Assembly (NCBI GenBank): GCA_900642245.1
Contig: CAAAJI010000017.1
Span: 207,976-271,975 of the forward strand
DNA length: 64,000 bases
Direction: 5' to 3'
DNA from: Fragilaria radians
Lineage: Eukaryota > Bacillariophyta > Fragilariophyceae > Fragilariales > Fragilariaceae
The position numbers and the translations under genes are program-made. The notes beneath the pieces were generated by a model, which saw only the letters and a list, made by a program, of their open reading frames with translations, was not told where the DNA came from and searched no databases. Below are positions 45,711 to 55,105 of this stretch, piece by piece; position 1 is the stretch's first letter, and the number at the start of each line of letters is the position of its first letter.

Positions 45711-46739
45711 ATGAAATCTATTTTCTTGTTGTCCGTGTTCAAAATCTTGTACTTCTTTCCTTCTTGTGCACAGGCCTTAAAGTTACATTCGACACGTCGG
45801 AAACTATTTGAGCAAGTGATGATTTCATCTCCTTGGGGTCTTGTTGTTGGTCTTCCTCCCCAGGCGTCGAATGCCATGCAGGGAGCCGCGGAATATGATC
45901 TAGAGTACTATCTTCGAGACTTATTTCAAGGAAACCCTAAAGAGGGGACACGATCCGCATCATCACTTCCACTAGCTCCTCCTCCTCGAGTATTGAATGG
46001 ACCGATCCCTCAATTATTATTGCAAGATAATCTTGCAGAATGTCTTCCGGTAAGAATCATGTCTCGACTTGTACCTTCCATAGAAACCGACGCAATTGTT
46101 CAAAGGATAGAATCCACTCGAAAGTCAGCAAGCCGATCCTTTCAGATCAAAAATCCATGGACTGAATCGCTTTTATCGGATCAATATTATTTTGATCTTA
46201 CAAGTTATGCAGTCTGGAAGACGGCAGCAGAACTACTTCCGGATTTCTCACAACGTGATAGATTCGCTCGTGATATTGGTAGAGAATTATTTGGATCTCC
46301 TGATATATTTCTTCCGAAGATAGATCCTAGATTGAAAAAGCCAGGAGCTCAATTAACAAGCACGATCGAGTCGGTCTACCAAATACTAAATGCCTTTGTG
46401 TCTTCCAAATTTTGTACAAGCTTTCAAGTATCGGACGGTCAGGATGACGGAGCCCTGTTTGATGAACTCGATGATAATGACTTTGAAAATGGAGTTTCGG
46501 TCGATTGTTTAGTTAGCATCGTTAATCCAGCCACGCTTGGTGCGTCATTGCAAATTACGGGAGAACAATCAAGGTTTATTCCCGAGTTCGTAGGAACTAC
46601 CTTGATGGCGATGTGGGAAAGCGTTGGAATAAGGTCCACGATGGAAACCTACTTCGTAGATCCAGAATATCGACCTAATCCAAAAGATTACTTCCCAAAT
46701 GAACAACTCTTACAATTTACTCTTTCTAAAAAGATTTAA
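45711..46739 (+). CDS. Predicted thylakoid-lumen protein of unknown function
   Basis: The likely start is the Met at 45711, giving 342 residues; the frame is open for 25 codons upstream. The N-terminus reads as a three-step plastid import signal: a hydrophobic signal peptide (residues 1-22, ending CAQA), a short basic transit region with twin Arg (LKLHSTRRKLFEQ, residues 23-35), then a second hydrophobic stretch ending in the AxA-like QASNA (51-55). This is what Tat-dependent lumen proteins of complex plastids look like. The mature part begins AAEYDLEYYLRDLFQGN and holds no domain I recognise. Conserved-looking patches include FARDIGRELFGSPDIFLPKI and GEQSRFIPEFVGTTLMAMW. It is single exon and ends 11 bases before the stop codon of the convergent FtsY gene. 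The localisation is inferred and the function is unknown. Confidence 0.7.
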   Translation: MKSIFLLSVFKILYFFPSCAQALKLHSTRRKLFEQVMISSPWGLVVGLPPQASNAMQGAAEYDLEYYLRDLFQGNPKEGTRSASSLPLAPPPRVLNGPIPQLLLQDNLAECLPVRIMSRLVPSIETDAIVQRIESTRKSASRSFQIKNPWTESLLSDQYYFDLTSYAVWKTAAELLPDFSQRDRFARDIGRELFGSPDIFLPKIDPRLKKPGAQLTSTIESVYQILNAFVSSKFCTSFQVSDGQDDGALFDELDDNDFENGVSVDCLVSIVNPATLGASLQITGEQSRFIPEFVGTTLMAMWESVGIRSTMETYFVDPEYRPNPKDYFPNEQLLQFTLSKKI

Positions 46740-46750
46740 TATTCCTCTGG

Positions 46751-48263
46751 CTATTTCTTCTTCTTTTTCTTCTTACTTTTGTTCTTGTTACTTTTCGGAA
46801 CAATCCCACCAGTTCTAGCCACAGATTGTAAGGCAGTTATCGGAGTGATCCCGTCACCTAGTTCTGCTGCTGCACTTTCAACTGAGTTTTGAGGACTGTT
46901 CCAAGGAAACATAGGAGATGGCTTGGAGGGTTCTTGTTTTGGAACACTCTTCACTCTTGAGTCCCGCTGCTTTCGCATGTTATAAAGACGCAGCTCTAGA
47001 TCCTGACCTTCATTGGAAGATTTACCACCATAACTTGTACCTATGCCCAGCAGACCATCTACAAAAGCTTGTGAATCGAACTAAGCAAGGCAACAAGGGT
47101 TTTCTCACAGGTTAGCTCACGCATCACAAAAAAAGAAAATCTTCTATCATCTTTTCACTTACGTCCTGCAAATCTGTAATTTTCTCTCCGACACCAATTA
47201 ACTTCACGGGTAGAGCTAATTCCCGACTAACAGCAACTACACTTCCTCCGCGTGCACTTCCATCAAGCTTAGTCAAAATTAATCCCGTCAAACCTATCTC
47301 CTTGTCCCATACTTTTGCAGAATCTAGAGCCATACGCCCTTGAGCTGCATCAATCACGAGGAGAGTATCGTGTGGAACATTCATATTGGGAATTGGCTTT
47401 CCTTCGTCATCAGTTTCCAAACTCAATCGCTTTTGAATGATCCGTTTCATTTTTGCCAACTCAGCAGTCAGTGCATCATTGTTCGAGAGACGACCACTTG
47501 TGTCAACTAAAAGAGTGTCGTAGTTTCCTTGCAATGCCTTATCCAGGGCTCCATACAATACTGCCGAAGGCGTGGAAGCCGTGGCAGTGGGGGTGAAACA
47601 ATCCACTTCAGCCCTATCCGCCCATTGTTGTAACTGATCTACGGCTCCGGCTCGGAATGTATCACATGCTGCCATCAGAACTGTCTGGTTTCCTTCTGTT
47701 CTGAGTCTATACGCAAGTTTTCCGATTGTAGTTGTTTTACCCATACCATTTGCACCCATGATGAATAAAATTGTAGGCATTCCCTTCGTCTCTGAAAATT
47801 GAATCGAATTAGGTTTACCAGTATCTAGAGCTTCCATAATGTTGCTTCTCATGACACTCATCAGATCTTCTCGAGACTTTAATCGTTGTCCATCGGCTGC
47901 CAACGACTTCACTTCTGTAACAATATCTTCTGCAGTGGCCATACCCAAATCTGCTTGGAGAAGAACATCCATCAAGTCTTCCATCATATCATCTGATTGT
48001 CCCGTAAGAAGTAACTCTAGATTTTGTTTCAGTATGTTTCTGCTCTTCGCTAAGCCATTGAAGAAACTTTCACCTAATCTGCCTTCGTAATTTGCTTGTA
48101 CTATGTTATTCAACTGTTCTCCAGTCTTTTTCAAAAAGTTTTCAAAGACCATCGAGAGCTCAGTAGATGGATATTTTCGATGATTTACACATCGTGGAGA
48201 AATAAAGGTGTAACCATAATTCGGAAGCAGCACAAGGGTATAGATGAAAAGCAACTTTTTCAT
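46751..48263 (-). CDS. cpFtsY: Chloroplast SRP receptor FtsY, two exons, Lys-rich tail
   Basis: Exon 1 is 48263-47163 and exon 2 is 47080-46751 (82-base intron, phase 0), giving 476 residues. The signal peptide MKKLLFIYTLVLLPNYGYT is followed by Phe20 (FISPR), the +1 aromatic typical of complex-plastid precursors, and a basic transit region. The SRP GTPase NG domain follows: MGANGMGKTTTIGKLA (169-184), DTFRAGAVDQL (201-211), DTSGR (254-258), TKLDGSARGG (331-340), then GVGEKITDLQD joined across the intron to FDSQAFVDGLLG, the canonical FtsY end. FtsY is the membrane receptor for plastid SRP54 in light-harvesting protein insertion. A 97-residue extension follows, ending in a Lys-rich run (SNKNKSKKKKKKK). 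The intron is necessary, since reading through it destroys the conserved C-terminus. Confidence 0.93.
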
Positions 48264-50229
48264 TCTGACAAAGTGTCACACAATTTGGAATGGAGTAAGC
48301 GGCCTTTGAAACCACGTACACGAAGGGCAATTGAGTATATGCACCTCTCAGCTAAATACGCAAATGTTACGTACGAACCCGATTAAGTACGTACCGATCA
48401 AAATACTGCACTGGTGTTCCACTATTTCGAAAAGAAAAATGTGCAACATTTGCCTCGCAAATTTCATGACTACCTTCACGGTATGCCTGAATCAGATGCA
48501 AAGCACAACAAAAGTAATTGCGGATAGATGACACAAGAGCAGTATCATGAGAAATTGAACAGTTTCTGTCAAGGAAGTCATTGAATAGTCAGATTTTCTG
48601 TTGTGTTGGCGCATTGAGCTTCCATTCCCCTCGCTGTGAATACCACGGCAACACCACATGGCTCGTAAAATATCGGGATCGTAGCTCCATTAGCCGGAGG
48701 CTTAATACAAGATTTATTTGCTTGAAATTTAATTCTAACAAGACATACCCAAAATGACAACCCATGTTGAAGGGACGAGAGTTGAGATTGCAAGTTTCGG
48801 TGCAAATCATCATACACACACATTGATTTCGGGGAGGTTCATTACAAGAGTAGTTCATGGGATGAAAAACTCTCCAATGAGGTGTATTTGTAATCGTCAG
48901 AAGACAGTGGATATACCAACGGTTGACTCAGATCTAATTGCTTAATGAATAGCCGCTGAACTGGTTTTAGAAGAAATGAAAAGTTGATACTGATGGGTGT
49001 AAGTCTTCTGAAACAAAAATGTACCTTCTTACAAGACATCGTTATATTTGAGGTATTGTACATTCTACTAAACTTGAGTGAATAGCTTTAGCTTTATCTG
49101 ACAACGCTGCTATGAAACTAACCACTTCACCTTATTGCTATGAGATCAACCATGATCTCTTCATGCGCCCAAGGTATTTTTCCTTCGTCCAGCTTATAGC
49201 TAGGAAAGATAGCATTAGTAGTATAAGATTAACAATACTCACTAGGTTAAGCAATGACATGGTGTGTTGCCTAAACAAGTTTAATTGATTAGATGAATAT
49301 AGACTTTAACATATCAGCATCGGATATTTTCCATGTGTTGTAAAATAGAGTAGTTTCAAGATGGAATTCTAGTTCAAGGTGTCCTAGAAGTCTCCGGTTG
49401 TTGAATCAACTAGCCCTTTTCATATCAAACAAGGTGCAGAGGCTCGAAAATAATTCATTTATGTAATGCGCAGTTAAGCAAGAAACATCAACAAAAGAAA
49501 ATTTAATTTCCCCAGAAGAAAGTTGTCTTGTTTTGTTCAAAGTGGTTACGTGATGTTTAGTTGGCATGAACAACTGAAAGCCTTGCAGCCTTTAATTGAC
49601 GCTATTGTTTTGAGGAACTGCAGAGTATACGCGAGAATGCAACTTTCCATGGTAAATTAGACAACCAGAAATCGCATCGGAGTAATCAATTACTTGTCAC
49701 TATGTGGCTTTGAGATGTGCATTTTCAATCTAACGAGTCAAGTTAGTAGCAAAGACTATCTGCGCAATATCTTAGTTGAGTCAGATTGTAAATTACAATG
49801 ATTGTGCTCTTGTCAATTTTGACTCGACGTAGAAGCTGCAAAAGAAAGAAAAATGCAAGGATCTGAGTAGTATTTCAATCTTCATGTCGTAAGGATTCCA
49901 TTTATCACAACTATCTCGATGTTGGAATCAAAACCCTTTTGACTTCGAATTCAATATTAGTTGACGAAAAATAAAACTGTATAATATCTAATACAGACCA
50001 TGAACTTCTAAATCATGTAAAAAGACAAAGAGTGAACTCATCAGTAACGCATTGAAGAACAGTACTTGGATTGATAGAAAATTCCCTGAAGAGTCAACTC
50101 TTGCGATCTCTCGTATTCATCACAGCTATCAAAGTTATAATCAAGTTAAATTGTAATTGAAAAAATCTAGAGTGACAGATCACGAATGAAAATAAGTTGT
50201 AAGGAACTTTAAGGGTAAATTTTAATTCT
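48264..50229. other. Gene-free stretch
   Basis: About 2 kb with short overlapping open frames on both strands (around 48.3-49.1 kb), none with family features. No retroelement or RNA gene was recognised. Confidence 0.5.
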
Positions 50230-50640
50230 TTAGGCGTCTTCTTCGGCTCGAAGTCTGGCGTTGGCATTGGTGACACGAATTGCTAGCTGCTCAGATCTTT
50301 CTACAATCGCTCTGCGTACCCTTGCACTGACGTTATGAGCTACAGTAGCGGCATAAGTTCTGTTGTGCATCATTAACATTTCCAATTCAGCTACATTGCT
50401 GACAACGACCGATTTGAATCCATTTGGATGAATGTTTCGTGTTTTCTTATCTGACCCATATCCAACACTCGGCATAGGAATCGCGCCTTTGAAGCGACGG
50501 CGTACACGTCCGTCAATACCTTTTGGTTTTCTCCATGAGCTTCGCGCAATGCGGAGAAATTGATCAGCTTGATGACGGATGAATTTCTTGGTTCTCTTCT
50601 TCACGATAGTGCGCTTGATGAGGGGAGCTGGTCCGGCCAT
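50230..50640 (-). CDS. RPL32: 60S ribosomal protein eL32
   Basis: A complete 136-residue frame matching eL32 from start to end: [17 protein letters not shown], then [19 protein letters not shown], the [20 protein letters not shown] block, then [20 protein letters not shown] and [20 protein letters not shown]. The family is normally 130-135 residues. The acidic C-terminal RAEEDA is a few residues longer than in yeast. eL32 is a component of the large cytosolic subunit. No intron is present. The Met in ACCATGGCCGG sits in a strong context. Confidence 0.97.
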   Translation of the reverse strand: MAGPAPLIKRTIVKKRTKKFIRHQADQFLRIARSSWRKPKGIDGRVRRRFKGAIPMPSVGYGSDKKTRNIHPNGFKSVVVSNVAELEMLMMHNRTYAATVAHNVSARVRRAIVERSEQLAIRVTNANARLRAEEDA

Positions 50641-53087
50641 GGTAAAAACGTGAATGCCTTGTGAAATAGGGATGTTAAAACATGTTAGTTTACGGCAGGA
50701 AAGGAAACCATGTGAACATCACACAATGATAGACATCCACAGGTAACATGGGATATCAAGGCGGCTACTTGTAGAACAACGATAACACAACCAACTTCAT
50801 TTACAACTGCAATATCATTGTTAGGTTATCTTGCACTCACCTGCTGAATGATAACAAAATATTGAAACCAGCCCGTGATTTTAATACTGAAGGAGCATAA
50901 GATGGAGGATGGAGAGACCTTTAAGTAACTGGTACTCATACTTTCCGGGGTCTTTCCTTCTTACTCGTATTACTTGAATACTAGATTGAACCTTGAGTAA
51001 ACGAACCAGTAGAAGGCGAAAATCTAAAATCTCCATCTGATATGATCTAGTATCTTCGATGCCAATACTTGAGTGATGAAAGCTTATTAGTTTACCCAAC
51101 CCCTAAGAATAGTATCGAATTTAACGAGCAAAGTACTAAAAGCAGCTAAGACTAAGAAAAAGCTAAATTCCACCAGTAAATGTGGTTTTTTAACGATACC
51201 GGTACTTTCCCTATGATAAATTGGCTTTATACTTACAAATTATTCATCCTGATAACACAAAAAAATTATTCAATACATGTCTATCCAATAATTCTCTTGT
51301 TTCAGAATTTATTGCCTATCAATTTCTTCCAATTTGCTCCTTTTAATTTGGCATGCATATGGCCCTAAAGATTGCTGCCCTAGCTTACAGACAGAAGAAG
51401 TTAGAATTGAGTGACGCAGTGAAATCTGGAAATTAAAGAAGTAATCAATTCAAACGCCTTCCTAAATCTGTTTGATGATTCGTCCGGAAAACTGATCTCT
51501 TTCTTGAGGTAATACTTCCTTGCTTAAAGAGTTAGCGTAGAGAAAATCTAATTCTGCAGGAAATGTTAAGTCACGTAAATAATACAGAGCGGATTCTTCC
51601 TTTTCATAGGCCTCGTTGTTACCATTAAGGATTGACCTTAAATACTTTATTTCGAAAGCCATTTAGAAATAAGCATATTCCAATTAATTGACATAGGATG
51701 TTGGCCTGAGATTGTCACTACGACATCTGACGTTATTGAAATTTAAATTCTTAGGATAACAAATTGGAAAATAAGTCCTAGTCGGGAAGTGACCTCATTT
51801 CAACGATGGAAGATAATTTTCATCTTTTTATCCAATGTATTCACTTGATCGATCTTCAAGACAAGTGTTTTAAGGACCTATTTGTGCAAATTGATCTTGA
51901 TCCAAATCCTTAATTTTTTGGCACTAGAAGATAGAGGCTCCCACGGCAAGGTCATGCCGTGTTCAAGACATGTTCAGGCAAATTCGTGTCGTACTATAAT
52001 AATTTGGGGCGTCAAAAGTATTTCGATATCATTATGGGCGCATGCATATACTCTTCAGAGCACCCCTAGATTGACAACCATATCCTGCTCTACAGCCAGT
52101 CATCGTTTAGTGCTTTTCTCTCGTTTACACAAAAACACTTAATTGAGGAAGGAGTCCTTGACATTGCTTACCGCGATGGAAGATATCTGGTGTTGTTTTG
52201 AAAATGGAAGGAGGCAACAGCTACCTCACATTTAGGAAAAGGCACTGAACCGCTATCAATCTAAATGCCTAAAAAGCATGTCGATTGCAGTAAACCCAAA
52301 AAATCACAAATTTTTGTTTTATAACCAAACAATTTGCTAGAGGACATTGCAGAAACATGTAGCTTTGTTATGATATATTCCCGCCAATGCCATTGTCTAT
52401 TAGTGATTGAAGCAATTCATATAATGCTAATGATTAACACAATGGCAGAATTACTGAAGTTAATGAATTATTCCATAGTACCTCCTAAATGCTTTCTTAA
52501 GCATCTCATCTTCATTTCCATAAGCAATTATATTATTTTCAAGGATAGCCTAGATGTTGTCTTCATTATCATTGATTAGCCAATCTCTTAATCAAACTTT
52601 AATTTATTATGACACCAAACATTTGTCTCAACATTTTCTCATTATGACTGGGAAGTTAAAATTGAATAAAAGTGATCTTACATAGAAGATTCTTGAAAAC
52701 TATATTGTTTATGACTAAGGTAATCAGTAGGCTTGTATTTTTTCCCTGGTAGTGACATAGTACCTGATGAAATATGTGGTACGTGATAAGGCCGTTCGTA
52801 GTACTCAACCTATTTTGGATGGTGAATTTTATGAAAGAAAAATAAATATTTTAATAGTTACACTGAATCAAATTTGAGAACTTAAAACTGCAGTAATCAA
52901 AGTTTTGAATGACCACCATTTATTCCTTGTGTAGAGTCAAATGGATCTCATGGTTACATTTGAAGTATCTCTCGTTAACATCTGTGGGTAGCATTGAATA
53001 GCGCCAACATAGGTACCATGAATGCATGAAAACGGGATGACTCAATTGTATTGAACAATGTTACTTTTAATTGCATTAAGCAATACA
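50641..53087. other. Gene-free stretch
   Basis: About 2.4 kb without a supportable gene. A 66-codon minus-strand frame at 51462-51662 and a plus-strand frame at 51806-52201 broken by three stops were examined and not accepted. Nothing else was recognised. Confidence 0.5.
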
Positions 53088-53924
53088 TTAGAACGCCACT
53101 AAGCCTGAACTGTTTCGAATCAAATGAAGCTTTCGATCCTCGTCCACTGATATATCAGAATTGTAGTATCTTGCAAAAGTGTCAGGGGGAGGCTTGGAAG
53201 GACGTCGCCACAAATACCATGCGAACATTCCAAGTATTATTAATGTGCCAAGAAGCACCAATGATGACAATATGATAGATACCAAGGGGCCGTTGTGATG
53301 TTCCCGAATTTCATTCAGTGCCGTAAGAATGGAGCTCCCTTGACACATGTCAGTATTGGCACCTCCTAAGTCGTACTTATTGGGATTACGAGTTGAATGA
53401 AAGCCAACTGACACGTAAGGGGAAAATAATTGCTGTTCTTTTGTATCACTGTTTGTGGTAGACTTAGTCCAATAAAACTGAGTGGCGACACTGAATGAAC
53501 CATAACCTCCACATGATGATCCGTCTGTGGATGAGAGAGTTCCAAGATAACACAAACGTGCGTTTTTGTAAACGATAACAGTTTCACTGTCACCATGCGC
53601 CTGTAACGTGAAAAGTGGGTCAACATCCGAAATATCTCCGATCACATCAAATGTAACAGTCAACTTGGCCTTGTCTCCAGTTTTGCAAAATTGGCTATTT
53701 CGATATTTCCCACTGCCATAGTAGAAAGTACCTGGAGAATCACATAGAAGTGAAATACCAGTTACTTCAATGGGAGTATCAGCACAAAGTTCAATATTGT
53801 TCAGAATCGAGGTCGAATTGTCACTACTGCTGCTACTACTACTACTGCTTTCAGACGCAATAACATTATTCCACAAGAAGCATGAGAGGAAACAGGAAAG
53901 GCGCAACAATTTTCCGTTTATCAT
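53088..53924 (-). CDS. Single-pass membrane protein, six-Cys ectodomain, copy A
   Basis: A 278-residue frame. Signal peptide (residues 1-23), Ser-rich spacer (24-38), then an ectodomain with Cys at 47, 61, 80, 125, 138 and 194. A transmembrane helix lies at about 213-238 (PLVSIILSSLVLLGTLIILG), followed by a 40-residue cytosolic tail starting WRRP. The ectodomain core is CDSPGTFYYGSGKYRNSQFC (61-80), followed by GDKAKLTVTFDV. It closes with YDLGGANTDMC (184-194). The upstream minus-strand gene at 54341-55105 encodes a clear paralogue with the same Cys spacing in the first four positions (14, 19, 45). I do not recognise the family. It looks like a small beta-rich extracellular or vesicle-lumen domain, and function is unknown. 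Confidence 0.8.
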   Translation of the reverse strand: MINGKLLRLSCFLSCFLWNNVIASESSSSSSSSSDNSTSILNNIELCADTPIEVTGISLLCDSPGTFYYGSGKYRNSQFCKTGDKAKLTVTFDVIGDISDVDPLFTLQAHGDSETVIVYKNARLCYLGTLSSTDGSSCGGYGSFSVATQFYWTKSTTNSDTKEQQLFSPYVSVGFHSTRNPNKYDLGGANTDMCQGSSILTALNEIREHHNGPLVSIILSSLVLLGTLIILGMFAWYLWRRPSKPPPDTFARYYNSDISVDEDRKLHLIRNSSGLVAF

Positions 53925-54340
53925 GCTGCCTTTCCAGAAGTTTCAAATTGATTTTTCAGAAGGCGAGGGAGGTTAATGCTGTTTGGTCGTTGATAAATTG
54001 AATCCTTTCAATACCAATGTGCAAGTAAATGAGTACCAATCTTTCCGTTGACTAACAAGTTAGAATTTTGGCGATTACATCCTCGCCTAGAAAAAAATAC
54101 TAAATACAGTTCAGGTTTACTACGGGTAGTAGTTTCTTGATGAACCGTGTAGGATATATTTAATGCACAATCAATCTATCTAATGGTATTTCGAACTTTA
54201 ATGAGCTCATCGCAAGAAATTATTATTTCAAAAATGTGTACTATAATGTTAAGGTGACCTGAATTTGCTAAGTCTCCAATTTCTCTTAAACTAAAACTTC
54301 TGTCAATGTTTTCCAGGAATTCGTGAAACAGTTTTCCATA
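53925..54340. other. Spacer between tandem paralogues
   Basis: 416 bases between the stop of copy B and the start of copy A, enough for separate promoters. Nothing further was seen in it. Confidence 0.5.
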
Positions 54341-55105
54341 TTAACTCAGTTGATGCTTTGACTCCAGTAGAAAAGATCGATTGCTGCTGCTACCTTGACG
54401 GTTGTCACCTAGATGTTTTTTAGTTTTATTAATCATGACAATACCGAGGATTGCTATTGAAGTACAAGTGATCAAGAGAATTCCATACTCTTGCGCAAAA
54501 TTCTCCGTTCTTGCATGCAAAAGAGTTGTATTTCCTCTTATACTCTGCCAATCGAAGTAGCTTTTCTCATCTTCTCGGTCGCACTCGATATTTACTGCAC
54601 CAAGATCGAAACCACCATCAGATTTCACAGAAAAGACAATTTCCCAATTTGGAACGAATTTGGTTTCCTCGCCGTCCAGGTAGGCAAATTGCAACGTCTT
54701 CGTAAAGTAATAGCTGCCAACTGAGTTGCAAGACTTTCCAACAAGGTCACCACAAAGGTCAATGGATTTCTCAAGAAATAGCTGCTCATCCGAGTCTGTA
54801 TAAGCAGATAATGCCATATAAATTGTAGAATCCACATACGTCTCAACATTGAAGTCTACCAGAATTGTAACTCTGTCGCCATAATCACACACTGGACTCT
54901 TTCGATGAGCACCATTTCCATAGTAGAATGTATATGGGGAATCGCAAAAGTATGAAATGTTTTGGACTTGAATTGGGGCATCGTCACAAATAGTAAATGT
55001 CGTATATGAGTTTGACGTCGAGGATGAGCTGCCACTCGTAAGGGCCAAAAAGCTATGGAAAACCGTCAGTGCTCGAAACACTGAATATTGCTTCGAAGCC
55101 ATCAT
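54341..55105 (-). CDS. Single-pass membrane protein, six-Cys ectodomain, copy B
   Basis: A 254-residue frame. Signal peptide (about 1-24) and a Ser-rich spacer, then Cys at 40, 54, 73, 118, 126 and 175. The core is CDSPYTFYYGNGAHRKSPVC (54-73), followed by GDRVTILVDFNV. It closes with FDLGAVNIEC (166-175). A hydrophobic helix lies at about 208-225 and the tail is short and basic (NKTKKHLGDNRQ). It is a tandem paralogue of copy A: Cys spacings 14, 19 and 45 are identical, while the fourth and fifth intervals (8 and 49) are shorter than in A (13 and 56). The rest has diverged strongly, so the duplication is not recent. The family is not recognised. A possible alternative start is Met2. Confidence 0.8.
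   Translation of the reverse strand: MMASKQYSVFRALTVFHSFLALTSGSSSSTSNSYTTFTICDDAPIQVQNISYFCDSPYTFYYGNGAHRKSPVCDYGDRVTILVDFNVETYVDSTIYMALSAYTDSDEQLFLEKSIDLCGDLVGKSCNSVGSYYFTKTLQFAYLDGEETKFVPNWEIVFSVKSDGGFDLGAVNIECDREDEKSYFDWQSIRGNTTLLHARTENFAQEYGILLITCTSIAILGIVMINKTKKHLGDNRQGSSSNRSFLLESKHQLS

Noticed and set aside
51462..51662. A 66-codon minus-strand frame starting MAFEIKYLRSIL.
   Set aside because: Composition looks protein-like, but there is no recognisable family, no flanking exon and no supporting context.
51806..52201. A 131-codon plus-strand frame with protein-like segments (for example KFVSYYNNLGRQKYFDIIMG) broken by TAA, TAG and TAG.
   Set aside because: Three stops are fewer than expected for this base composition, but such frames will occur by chance in a window of this size, and I recognise no family. 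It could be a recent pseudogene; only a homology hit would tell.
51806..52201. Stop-codon reassignment as an explanation for the frame with three stops.
   Set aside because: Well-supported genes here end in TAA (eS19, TIPIN, Sec1), TAG (FtsY) and TGA (GRP94), so all three codons act as stops.
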